A stretch of DNA of 64,000 nucleotides from Nocardia araoensis NBRC 100135 (GTDB taxonomy: Bacteria; Actinomycetota; Actinomycetes; Mycobacteriales; Mycobacteriaceae). The position numbers were made by a program, and so were the translations under genes. Numbering within the stretch: position 1 is the stretch's first letter; each line of letters begins with the position of its first letter. The notes beneath the pieces were generated by a model. That model worked only from the letters and a program-made list of their open reading frames with translations, was not told the origin of the DNA and ran no database searches. The stretch is from assembly GCF_000308435.1 (NCBI RefSeq), contig NZ_BAFR01000003.1:1-64000 (forward strand). The letters run 5' to 3'. Shown piece after piece: positions 1 to 9,149 of the stretch.

Positions 1-2
1 GG

Positions 3-212
3 AAGTCGCTGGGGGCGCAGCAGGTCCCGCCCAGTGCGCCGCCTGGTGCCGCGCTTCGGCCCGAAGCGGGCGGTACGGCTCGGCCCGGCGCCGTCACTCC
101 TGACGGTGCGGCACCAGCCATCGGTTCTCCGCCATCGGCCGGTGCGATGCCACTCGGTCCGCCTGCGCAGACCGTGGACATGCCTCCGGTCGCCGGATCT
201 CGGCCCGCTTGA
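3..212 (+). CDS. 3' end of an unknown gene (partial)
   Basis: This is an open frame that enters from the left edge and ends at TGA 210-212. About 69 residues are visible, very rich in Pro, Ala and Gly, without any recognisable domain, like a low-complexity C-terminal tail. Third codon positions are mostly G or C but less strictly than in neighbouring genes, and another forward frame is also open here, so the assignment is tentative. I do not recognise the product. Confidence 0.35.
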   Translation, partial: KSLGAQQVPPSAPPGAALRPEAGGTARPGAVTPDGAAPAIGSPPSAGAMPLGPPAQTVDMPPVAGSRPA

Positions 213-284
213 CCGCTGGCCTCTGCCGCGCCCTCTCGTCGACGGGTGCCGGTCCGGGCGTCGTCGTGGTGTCCCGGCGGCGCT

Positions 285-785
285 TCACTCCGGCGGCGTA
301 TCGCCGAGCGACTCGGCCAGTGTGCGCAGCAATCCGGCCAATCGCTCGCGGGAGGCGGCGTCGAGCGCCGCCAGCAGCCGCTGTTCGTTCGCCATGTGCT
401 TGGGCAGCAGGTCGTCGATGAGGGTGCGGCCCTGCTCGGTGAGGTGGATCCGGACGGCCCTGCGATCCTCCGCGCACGGTTTGCGCACGACCAGTCCTTT
501 GGTCTCCAGTCGGTCGATCCGGTTGGTGATGGCGCCGGAGGTCACCATGGCGACTTGGAGCAGCGCGCCCGCGGTGAGTCCGTCTTCGGCGCCGGAGCGG
601 CGCAGCGTGGCCAGCACGTCGAATTCCCAGAACTCCATGCCGAACTCGCCGAAGAACCGCTTCAGGTCCTGGTCGACCAGTCGCGCCAAGCGTTGGATCC
701 GGCCGACGACGTGCATCGGCGAGACGTCGACGTCCGGGCGCTCGCGCTGCCACTGACGCCCGAACAGGTCCACCGCGTCGGACAT
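285..785 (-). CDS. MarR-family transcriptional regulator
   Basis: This is a 166-residue winged-helix protein. A MarR recognition helix lies mid-protein (TAGALLQVAMVTSGAITNRI), followed by the wing with the family signature EDRRAVRIHLTEQGR and a C-terminal dimerisation helix. I chose ATG 785 because GAGGAG lies 5-8 nt upstream; an in-frame ATG 12 codons earlier has no such site and falls inside the operator region. It is divergent from an EamA exporter, and a repeated inverted motif lies between them. I infer that it represses both genes and responds to a small molecule; the ligand is unknown. Confidence 0.85.
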   Translation of the reverse strand: MSDAVDLFGRQWQRERPDVDVSPMHVVGRIQRLARLVDQDLKRFFGEFGMEFWEFDVLATLRRSGAEDGLTAGALLQVAMVTSGAITNRIDRLETKGLVVRKPCAEDRRAVRIHLTEQGRTLIDDLLPKHMANEQRLLAALDAASRERLAGLLRTLAESLGDTPPE

Positions 786-803
786 GAGTCTCCTCTCTAC
801 AGG

Positions 804-873
804 AATAATCTCAACGTTCATCTACTTGACGCCAAGGCAACTCGGCGAGTAAGTATTTCAACGTTGAGATTAT
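804..873. promoter_or_regulatory. paired MarR operators between divergent genes
   Basis: ATAATCTCAACGTT (805-818) recurs in exact inverse as AACGTTGAGATTAT (860-873), a perfect 14-bp inverted repeat with a 41-bp gap. Each arm contains the near-palindrome TCAACGTTGA (858-867) or TCAACGTTCA (811-820). One copy lies close to each divergent start codon, as expected for a MarR protein repressing itself and its target. Binding is inferred. Confidence 0.75.
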
Positions 874-889
874 CAATGAGGAGTCAAAC

Positions 890-1867
890 ATGACGACACG
901 CACCGCGGGGCCCGCCGAGGCTTCGGTCGCGGCCACCCTGGCGCTCACCTCGCTCACCCCGATCGTCTGGGGTTCCACCTACGCCGTCACCACCGAGTTC
1001 CTCCCGCCGGACCGCCCGCTGTTCACCGCGCTCATGCGCGCCCTGCCCGCGGGACTCGCGCTGCTCGCGATCACGCGAGTTCTCCCCCGCGGCCGGTGGA
1101 TCGGCCGGGTGGCGGTGCTCGGCGCGCTCAATATCGGTGCGTTCTTCCCGCTGCTGTTCCTGGCCGCCTACCGGCTGCCCGGTGGCGTCGCGGGCGTGCT
1201 CGGCGCGGTCGCACCGGTGTTCGCGCTCGCCTTCGCGACCGTGGCTCTGAGCGAGAATCCCGGCGCGCGGAAGTTGTTCGCTGGGGTGGTCGGCGTCTTC
1301 GGCGTGGCGCTGGTCGTGCTGCGGGCCGACGCGCAACTCGACGTCGTCGGGGTGGTCGCGGGGTTGGCGGGCGCGGCGTCGATGGCGATGGGCACCGTTC
1401 TGACCAAGAAGTGGGGTCGGCCGGACGGCGTCGGCCCGCTGACGCTCACCGGCTGGCAGCTGACCGCCGGTGGGCTCTTCATCGCCCCGCTCGCGCTGCT
1501 GGTGGAAGGCGCCCCGCCCGCGCTGGACGCGGAAGCGGTCGGCGGCTATCTGTACCTCGGCGTGATCGGGACCGCGGTGGCGTACTGGCTCTGGTTCCGC
1601 GGCATAGCGCGAGTGCCCGCCACCTCGGTGGCCTTCCTCGGATTGCTCAGCCCGGTGTCGGCCGCGGTGATCGGATGGGTCGCGCTCGGGCAAGCGCTCA
1701 CCACGCTCCAGATGGCCGGCATGGCGATCGCGCTGGGCGGCACACTGCTCGGCCAAGCGGTCGGCGCGCCGAAGGAACCGGTTCAGCCCGCGCCCGTTCC
1801 GGCCGGCGGCTCCAGCGTTGCGCTGAGCACCGAAACTTCGCCGAAGAAGGTCTTGACCTTGACGTAA
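890..1867 (+). CDS. EamA-family (DMT) exporter
   Basis: This is a 325-residue polytopic inner-membrane protein with about ten hydrophobic helices in two tandem EamA repeats (roughly residues 15-145 and 160-290), the RhaT/YdcZ-like drug/metabolite transporter organisation. The N-terminal motif TPIVWGSTYAVTTEFL is typical of the family. The last 35 residues are polar and probably cytosolic. ATG 890 follows GAGGAG by 6 nt. Divergent pairing with a MarR gene suggests inducible efflux of a drug or metabolite; the substrate cannot be told from sequence. Confidence 0.85.
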   Translation: MTTRTAGPAEASVAATLALTSLTPIVWGSTYAVTTEFLPPDRPLFTALMRALPAGLALLAITRVLPRGRWIGRVAVLGALNIGAFFPLLFLAAYRLPGGVAGVLGAVAPVFALAFATVALSENPGARKLFAGVVGVFGVALVVLRADAQLDVVGVVAGLAGAASMAMGTVLTKKWGRPDGVGPLTLTGWQLTAGGLFIAPLALLVEGAPPALDAEAVGGYLYLGVIGTAVAYWLWFRGIARVPATSVAFLGLLSPVSAAVIGWVALGQALTTLQMAGMAIALGGTLLGQAVGAPKEPVQPAPVPAGGSSVALSTETSPKKVLTLT

Positions 1868-1873
1868 CGTCAA
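1859..1873. promoter_or_regulatory. palindrome, probable MerR-type operator
   Basis: TTGACGTAACGTCAA is a perfect inverted repeat around one central base. It overlaps the stop codon of the exporter gene (1865-1867) and lies 45 nt upstream of the MerR-family start. MerR proteins bind palindromes in the spacer of their own promoters. I cannot place the -10 element confidently, so the promoter geometry is unproven. Confidence 0.5.
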
Positions 1874-1918
1874 CTTGCAAGCTGGTTACACCGACGAGAG
1901 CACGAGGGAAGACCGATC

Positions 1919-2677
1919 GTGGGCGGCAAGGAATGGTCCATCCAGGATCTGGCGAAGGCGGCCGGTACCACCAGTCGCACGCTGCGCCACTACGGGCAGC
2001 TGGGGCTGTTGCCGCCCAGCCGGATCGGAGCCAACGGCTACCGGTACTACGACCAGGACTCCCTCGTGCGGTTGCAACGCATCCTGTTGCTGCGTGAACT
2101 CGGCCTCGGCCTTCCGGTCATCGCCGAAGTTCTCGCCGGAGAGCAGGAAACCGCCGCCGCGCTGCGTACGCACCTGGAACTGCTCCGGCAGGAACAGGAT
2201 CGGATCCGGCGGCAGATCGAGTCGGTGCGAACCACGCTGCACAAAACGGAAAGAGGTGAACAACTCGTGGCAGCAGAAGTTTTCGACGGCTTCGACCACA
2301 CGAAGTACAAGGACGAGGTGATCGAACGCTGGGGCAAGGACGCCTACGAGAGCGGTGACCGCTGGTGGAACTCGATGTCCGACACGGACAAGAAGAACTT
2401 CCAGCAGACTCATCTCGACATCGCCGCCGACTACGGCCGGGCGCACGCCGACGGGCTGGCGCCCGACGCCGACGAGGTGCAGGCCATCGTCCAGCGTCAC
2501 TACGAGTGGATCGGCATCGGCTGGCAGGGTCGTCCGGTGGTCGAGGAGGCATTCGTCAACCTCGGCGAGATGTACGTGGCCGACCCGCGTTTCGCGGCCA
2601 ACTACGACGTGCACGGCGCCGGCACCGCCGAGTTCGTGCGCGATGCGATGAAGGTCTACGCCGAGCGACGACTGTAG
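1919..2677 (+). CDS. MerR-family regulator, TipAL type (TipAS ligand domain)
   Basis: This 252-residue protein has a MerR winged-helix head (residues 4-75; WSIQDLAKAAGTTSRTLRHY, then GYRYYDQDSLVRLQ), a coiled-coil dimerisation helix (about 75-112) and a TipAS antibiotic-recognition domain (about 118-250, with WWNSMSDTDKKNFQ and the C-terminal DPRF/NYD segment). In Streptomyces TipAL the C-terminal domain traps thiopeptide antibiotics and the complex activates transcription. GTG 1919 has GAGGGAAG upstream. Here too a GTG at 2267 with AAGAGG 10 nt upstream could start a free TipAS-like protein in frame. The target genes are not identified. Confidence 0.85.
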   Translation: MGGKEWSIQDLAKAAGTTSRTLRHYGQLGLLPPSRIGANGYRYYDQDSLVRLQRILLLRELGLGLPVIAEVLAGEQETAAALRTHLELLRQEQDRIRRQIESVRTTLHKTERGEQLVAAEVFDGFDHTKYKDEVIERWGKDAYESGDRWWNSMSDTDKKNFQQTHLDIAADYGRAHADGLAPDADEVQAIVQRHYEWIGIGWQGRPVVEEAFVNLGEMYVADPRFAANYDVHGAGTAEFVRDAMKVYAERRL

Positions 2678-2721
2678 AGCGCGACCATCCGGCGGCCGGT
2701 ACGCGACCTCCTGACCCGGGT

Positions 2722-3363
2722 TCAGCCCGGTCGCGCTTCGCCGTCGCGTCCGAGTGCGTGCATCAATTGGTCTTCCGTGATGGGAGGCACCGGAAGCGGG
2801 TGGGCGGCCTCCGCGCGCAGGCCGTCGAGCATCAGGGCGAGGTGGCGACGCCAGGCTTCCGGGGCGATGTGACTGGTCGCCTCGACGATCCTGGTGTGTG
2901 ACCAGGTGATGAAGGCGATGTCCTCGAGCACCCAGTCCGGGCGCAGCACACCGGCTTCCTGCGCGCGAGTGATGATCCGGCGCATCAGGCCGTGGCCGTA
3001 CTCCTGGGCCTGCGCGATGGCGGGACTGGGCGCCGCCCGCACGGCCAGTTCGCTGAGCAGCCGGTCGGAGGCTTGCAGCGCGCAGACCCGCTCCACGAGG
3101 TAGACGAACGACTCCCACGGGTCGGCGATGGCCAGCGCGTCCTCGGCGATGCGGCCACCCGCTTCGATCCGGTCCTCGACCGCGGCCGCGATGAGGTCGT
3201 CCCGGGTCGGGAAGCGGTTGTAGAGCGTGCCGATCGCGACTCCGGCGCGGGCGGCGACCTCTTTGAGCGGCGCGTCGAGACCGCGTTCGGAGAAGACGGC
3301 GCGGGCGGCGGTCACGAGCGCGTCCCGGTTGCGCTGGGCATCGCTGCGTAACGGCTTGTCCAC
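2722..3363 (-). CDS. TetR-family transcriptional regulator
   Basis: This is a 213-residue regulator. The N-terminal TetR helix-turn-helix spans about residues 8-55 (SDAQRNRDALVTAARAVF, then VAARAGVAIGTLYNRFPTRD). The remainder is a helical ligand/dimer domain of the SCO4850-like C-terminal type common in actinomycetes. It is divergent from an SDR gene at 3472, and two operator-like palindromes lie in the gap, one 34 nt before this start. I infer autorepression and repression of the SDR gene; the inducer is unknown. Confidence 0.85.
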   Translation of the reverse strand: MDKPLRSDAQRNRDALVTAARAVFSERGLDAPLKEVAARAGVAIGTLYNRFPTRDDLIAAAVEDRIEAGGRIAEDALAIADPWESFVYLVERVCALQASDRLLSELAVRAAPSPAIAQAQEYGHGLMRRIITRAQEAGVLRPDWVLEDIAFITWSHTRIVEATSHIAPEAWRRHLALMLDGLRAEAAHPLPVPPITEDQLMHALGRDGEARPG

Positions 3364-3396
3364 GGGCCGATCCTACAAATCGGGCAGGCGGAATAT

Positions 3397-3454
3397 GTTG
3401 AGCCATGGTTCAACTTAGTGCTACTGTCGAGCCGAAACTTGAACCATCTCTCAA
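3397..3454. promoter_or_regulatory. two TetR operators
   Basis: GTTGAGCCATGGTTCAAC (3397-3414) is an 18-bp palindrome with one mismatched pair. A second, weaker copy, TTGAACCATCTCTCAA, lies at 3439-3454. Their centres are 41 bp apart, about four helical turns, so dimers would sit on the same face. They flank the promoter region between the TetR and SDR genes. Confidence 0.7.
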
Positions 3455-3471
3455 CTTAATCAGGAGTGGCA

Positions 3472-4194
3472 ATGTCCGAGACCATCGCGATCTTCGGCTA
3501 CGGACCCGGCCTCGGCGTCGGCACGGGACGCCGATTCGGGCGGGAGGGATTCCGGGTGGCCGTCATCGGACGTGATCCCGAGAAGGCGCGGCGGCACGCC
3601 GACGAGCTGACCGCCGAAGGAATCGAGGCCGCGGCCTTCCCCGCGGACGTCACCGTCGCCGCGCAGGTCACGGGCGTGATCGAGAAAATCGAGGCTTCCT
3701 TCGGCCCGATCGACGTGGCCATGCACGGCGCCGCGGGCAATATGAGCGACCGGATTGCTTCCACGCTGGAGGTGGACATCCCCTCCCTCGATGCGCCGAT
3801 CGCGCTGAAGCTGCACTCACCGATCCTGGTGACGCGGGCGCTCGCGCCGAAAATGGTGCGGCGCGGCGACGGCGCACTGCTGTTCTCCTCCGGCTCGTCC
3901 GAGCACTTCGTGGCGCCCTACCTGGCCAACTTCGGCATCGCGCTGGCCGCGCAGCGCGGTTACCTGCGCCAGCTCGAGGTGGAATTGCGCGGTACCGGCG
4001 TCTACGTCGGATTGCTCAATATCGGCGCGCTGATCGACGGCAGCGCAGCCGCGCAGATCATCGATGAGAATCCGGAAGTGATCCCGGCGGGCTTGGAAAT
4101 CGTCCGCATGAGCGGCGACGAACTCGGCGACCACTACTGGCGGCTGTACACCGAGCGGGACAAAGTGGAGCTCGACGTGGGTTTCCCAGCCTGA
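3472..4194 (+). CDS. SDR-family oxidoreductase-like protein, atypical active site
   Basis: This is a 240-residue Rossmann protein with an N-terminal nucleotide-binding stretch (IAIFGYGPGLGVGTGRRFGR) and the conserved mid-region HGAAGN, as in the short-chain dehydrogenase/reductase family. The catalytic Ser is plausible in FSSGSS. The usual Tyr-X3-Lys is not seen: the equivalent stretch reads PYLANFGIALAAQRGY, with no Lys four residues after a Tyr, so catalysis may be altered or absent. ATG 3472 is preferred over GTG 3466 because AGGAG ends 5 nt upstream of it. It is probably controlled by the divergent TetR protein. Confidence 0.75.
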   Translation: MSETIAIFGYGPGLGVGTGRRFGREGFRVAVIGRDPEKARRHADELTAEGIEAAAFPADVTVAAQVTGVIEKIEASFGPIDVAMHGAAGNMSDRIASTLEVDIPSLDAPIALKLHSPILVTRALAPKMVRRGDGALLFSSGSSEHFVAPYLANFGIALAAQRGYLRQLEVELRGTGVYVGLLNIGALIDGSAAAQIIDENPEVIPAGLEIVRMSGDELGDHYWRLYTERDKVELDVGFPA

Positions 4195-5643
<1,449 letters not shown>

Positions 5644-5651
5644 GAGCGCCG

Positions 5652-7586
5652 ATGACCTCTCAATCCATTCTGGAAGACATGACCACCGAGACCCGCGCGA
5701 AATCGCTGTTGCAGCGCATCATCCTGCCCCGGCCGGGTGAGCCGCTGGACGTGCGCACGCTCTACGTCGAGGAATCGGAGACCAACGCCAGGCGCGCGCA
5801 CGCGACCACCCGCACGTCGCTGTCGATCGGCGCGGAATCCGAGGTCTCCTTCTGCACCTACTTCAACGCGCTGCCCGCGAGCTACTGGCGGCGCTGGAGC
5901 ATCCTGTCCTCGGTGGTGCTGCGGCTGGAACTGGCCGGTCACGGCCGCGTGGACGTGTACCGCTCCAAGGCCGACGGCTCGCGGATCCACGTGCAGGGCA
6001 AGGAATTCGCGGTCGCGACCGGCGCCGACTCGGTGGTCGTGGAATTCGAAACCGACCTGGGCCCGTTCGAGGACGGCGGCTGGATCTGGTTCGACATCAC
6101 CACCGACACGGCGGTCACGCTGCTGTCCGGCGGCTGGTACGCGCCGGTCGAGGCGCCCGGTGAGGGCAGCATCGCCGTCGGCATGCCCACCTTCAACCGG
6201 CCCACCGACGCGGTGAAGACCCTCGCTGCCCTCGGCTCCGACCCGCTGGTGCTGGAGAAGGTCAAGGCCGTCATCATCCCCGACCAGGGTACGAAGAAGG
6301 TCGTCGACGAGCCCGGCTTCGCCGAATCGGCGGCCGCCCTCGGGGATCGCCTGTCCATCCACGACCAGCCCAACCTCGGCGGGTCCGGCGGCTACAGCCG
6401 GGTCATGTACGAGGCGCTGAAGACCACCGACGCCGAGTACATCGTCTACATGGACGACGACATCGAGATCGAGCCGGATTCGATCCTGCGCGCGCTGGCC
6501 TTCGCCCGCTTCGCCAAGTCTCCGGTGCTGGTCGGCGGCCAGATGCTCAACCTGCAGGAGCGCTCGCACCTGCACGTCATGGGCGAAGTGGTCGATCGCG
6601 GCATCTTCATGTGGACCGCGGCGCCGAACGTCGAATACGACCACGACTTCTCGAAGTACCCGCTCAAGGACCGGGACAACTCCAAGCTGCTGCACCGGCG
6701 CATCGACGTCGACTTCAACGGCTGGTGGACCTGCGTCATCCCGCGGCGCGTCGCCGAGGAGCTGGGTCAGCCGCTTCCGCTGTTCCTGAAGTGGGACGAC
6801 GCGGAGTACGGCCTGCGCGCCCGCGCGGCCGGGTACCCGACCGTCACCCTGCCCGGCGCGGCGGTGTGGCACATGGCCTGGAGCGACAAGGACGACGCCA
6901 TCGACTGGCAGGCGTACTTCCACCTGCGCAACCGCCTGGTCGTCGCCTCGCTGCACCTGCCTGGCAACGGGCGCGGCATGGTCGTCAACACGATCAAGGC
7001 CACCCTGAAGCATTTGCTGTGCCTGGAGTACTCGACGGTCGCGATCCAGAACCTCGCCATCCGCGACTTCCTCGCAGGCCCGGAGCGGCTGTTCCAGCTA
7101 CTGCCCAGCGCGCTGGGGGCGGTGCACGAGCTGCGCAAGCAGTACCCGGACGCGGTGATCCTGCCCTCGTCCACCGAACTGCCGCTGGCCAGCCACATCG
7201 GTGTCGGGGCGGTCGGTGAGCCCGCCAATCCGATCGCCAAGGTGGCCCGGCTGGCGAAGGGCGTGGTGCACAACTTCCGTCCCGCGCGCACCGAACACCA
7301 CGAGACCCCGCAGCTGAACGTGCCGACGCTGGACGCGCGCTGGTTCCTGCTCTCGCAGGTCGACGGCGTCACCGTCACCACGGCCGACGGTCGCGGCGTC
7401 GTCTACCGCAAGCGCGACCCGCGCCAGGCGCTCGGCCTGTTCAAGGAGGCCATGCGCCTACGCAAGGAGCTGGCCGCCCGCTTCCCGGAGATGCAGCAGC
7501 GCTACCGCGCCGCCCACCCGCAGCTGACCAGCACCGCGGCGTGGGAGAAGGTCTTCGGCATCGACACGAAGGATGAGCAGCAGTGA
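5652..7586 (+). CDS. glfT2: galactofuranosyltransferase GlfT2
   Basis: This is a 644-residue processive GT2 enzyme that polymerises galactan with alternating beta-1,5 and beta-1,6 linkages on the decaprenyl-PP linker at the inner face of the membrane. The N-terminal beta-sandwich (to about residue 160) precedes the GT-A domain with the metal-binding YMDDDIEIEP, the WDDAEYGLRARAAG catalytic segment, and WHMAWSDKDD; the C-terminal half is helical. Rv3808c is 637 residues. ATG 5652 follows AGGAG. Its stop overlaps the next start (GTGA), so the genes are translationally coupled. Confidence 0.95.
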   Translation: MTSQSILEDMTTETRAKSLLQRIILPRPGEPLDVRTLYVEESETNARRAHATTRTSLSIGAESEVSFCTYFNALPASYWRRWSILSSVVLRLELAGHGRVDVYRSKADGSRIHVQGKEFAVATGADSVVVEFETDLGPFEDGGWIWFDITTDTAVTLLSGGWYAPVEAPGEGSIAVGMPTFNRPTDAVKTLAALGSDPLVLEKVKAVIIPDQGTKKVVDEPGFAESAAALGDRLSIHDQPNLGGSGGYSRVMYEALKTTDAEYIVYMDDDIEIEPDSILRALAFARFAKSPVLVGGQMLNLQERSHLHVMGEVVDRGIFMWTAAPNVEYDHDFSKYPLKDRDNSKLLHRRIDVDFNGWWTCVIPRRVAEELGQPLPLFLKWDDAEYGLRARAAGYPTVTLPGAAVWHMAWSDKDDAIDWQAYFHLRNRLVVASLHLPGNGRGMVVNTIKATLKHLLCLEYSTVAIQNLAIRDFLAGPERLFQLLPSALGAVHELRKQYPDAVILPSSTELPLASHIGVGAVGEPANPIAKVARLAKGVVHNFRPARTEHHETPQLNVPTLDARWFLLSQVDGVTVTTADGRGVVYRKRDPRQALGLFKEAMRLRKELAARFPEMQQRYRAAHPQLTSTAAWEKVFGIDTKDEQQ

Positions 7587-8221
7587 GTATCGGAGCGAGC
7601 GCCGCCGACGACGCGGCGGTGCAGCCGCCGCCGCACAGCGCGAACGGCCACGGCGGCCCGGTGTCCGCGCACCCTCCCGCGGCCGGACAGACGCCGCCGG
7701 AGGTCGCGATCATCAACGCCGTGCAGGCCACGCTCGGCGGCAAGCCCGCCGTGGTGTCCGCGGCGCGCGGCCTGTCGCACTTCGGTGAGCACGCGCTGGG
7801 CTGGGTCGGCATCGCCGCCGCGGGCTGGCTGGTGGACAAGCCGCGGCGCAGACAGTGGGCCGGGGTCGCGGTCGGCGCGGTCGGCGCGCACGCGGCCTCG
7901 ATCGTCATCAAGCGCGTCGTTCGCCGTCCGCGCCCGAACGATCCGTCGGTGCAGGTCAACGTGGGCACGCCGAGCAAACTCAGTTTCCCGTCCTCGCACG
8001 CCACCTCGACGACGGCAGCGGCGGTGTTGCTCGGCAAATTGACCGGGCTACCCTTGCCTGCGGTGCTCGTCCCCCCGATGCTGCTTTCGCGGGTGGTCCT
8101 CGGGGTGCACTACCCCACTGACGTGCTCGCCGGTTCCGCGCTCGGCGCCGCGTCCGCCGCCGCCCTGCTCGCCGCCGAAAAGAGACTCGACAGTGACCGC
8201 ACAAGAAAGAGCCTTCGTTGA
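7583..8221 (+). CDS. PAP2-family phosphatase (DPPR phosphatase candidate)
   Basis: This is a 212-residue integral membrane phosphatase with the three PAP2 motifs: KRVVRRPRPND, FPSSHATSTT and RVVLGVHYPTDVLAG. Its counterpart Rv3807c is the proposed phosphatase turning decaprenylphosphoryl-5-phosphoribose (DPPR) into decaprenylphosphoryl ribose, the step between UbiA and DprE1. The first 45 residues are a Pro/Gly/Ala-rich cytosolic extension. GTG 7583 overlaps the glfT2 stop by 4 nt. Family and position are clear; the exact substrate is inferred from context. Confidence 0.88.
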   Translation: MSIGASAADDAAVQPPPHSANGHGGPVSAHPPAAGQTPPEVAIINAVQATLGGKPAVVSAARGLSHFGEHALGWVGIAAAGWLVDKPRRRQWAGVAVGAVGAHAASIVIKRVVRRPRPNDPSVQVNVGTPSKLSFPSSHATSTTAAAVLLGKLTGLPLPAVLVPPMLLSRVVLGVHYPTDVLAGSALGAASAAALLAAEKRLDSDRTRKSLR

Positions 8222-8222
8222 C

Positions 8223-9149
8223 ATGAGTGAAGAGCCGACCGGCGCCGACCTGGCCGAGGCGGTAGTCAAGGGCCCGCCCAAGACGCTGGCCGGCGGTCTG
8301 TTCAAGGCAGTCCGTCCGCGGCAGTGGGTCAAGAACGTCCTGGTGCTCGCCGCACCGCTGGCCGCGGGCACCGCCACCGACGTCGACGTGCTCGCGCACG
8401 TCGGCATCGCCTTCGTGGTGTTCTGCATGGCGGCCTCGGGCATCTACCTGGTGAACGACGCGCTCGACGTGGAGGCCGACCGGGCGCACCCGACCAAGCG
8501 GTTCCGGCCGATCGCCGCGGGCGTCGTCCCGGTGAACCTGGCCTACCTGCTGTCAGCGCTGCTGCTGGGCGGGTCGATCGCGGGATCGTTCCTCGCGTCG
8601 TGGCACCTGGCCGTGGTGATGGCGGTCTACATCGGCATCCAGCTGGCCTACTGCTTCGGGCTGAAGCATCAGGCCGTGCTGGACATCTGCATCGTGTCCT
8701 CCGGCTTCCTGCTGCGCGCGGTGGCCGGTGGCGCGGCGGCCGACATCGAACTGTCGCAGTGGTTCCTGCTGATCATGGCCTTCGGCTCGCTGTTCATGGC
8801 GGCGGGCAAGCGCTACGCGGAGCTGCAGATCGCGCTGGGCACCGGCGCCAAGATCCGCAAGTCGCTGGAGTACTACACGCCCACCTACCTGCGCTTCATC
8901 TGGACGCTGGCCGCGACGGCGGTCGTGGTGTTCTACGGGCTGTGGGCCTTCCAGCAGGACGGCATCAAGGACACCAACTGGTTCGCGATCTCGATGATCC
9001 CGTTTACCATCGCAATCCTGCGTTACGCGGTCGACGTCGATGGGGGCGAGGCCGGGGAGCCGGAAGAGATCGCGCTGGGGGACCGCGTCCTTCAGCTGCT
9101 CGCAATCGCCTGGATCGGAGCGGTAGGTGTCGCTGTCTATCTCACCTGA
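8223..9149 (+). CDS. ubiA: decaprenyl-phosphate phosphoribosyltransferase (DPPR synthase)
   Basis: This is a UbiA-superfamily membrane prenyltransferase of 308 residues with about nine helices. It transfers 5-phosphoribose from PRPP to decaprenyl phosphate, the first committed step to decaprenylphosphoryl arabinose (DPA). The first Asp-rich motif NDALDVEAD and the RPRQWVKN and HPTKRFRPIAAG segments match Rv3806c closely. I chose ATG 8223, 1 nt after the preceding stop, because it aligns with the M. tuberculosis start; GTG 8193 in the same frame would overlap the upstream gene by 29 nt. Confidence 0.93.
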   Translation: MSEEPTGADLAEAVVKGPPKTLAGGLFKAVRPRQWVKNVLVLAAPLAAGTATDVDVLAHVGIAFVVFCMAASGIYLVNDALDVEADRAHPTKRFRPIAAGVVPVNLAYLLSALLLGGSIAGSFLASWHLAVVMAVYIGIQLAYCFGLKHQAVLDICIVSSGFLLRAVAGGAAADIELSQWFLLIMAFGSLFMAAGKRYAELQIALGTGAKIRKSLEYYTPTYLRFIWTLAATAVVVFYGLWAFQQDGIKDTNWFAISMIPFTIAILRYAVDVDGGEAGEPEEIALGDRVLQLLAIAWIGAVGVAVYLT

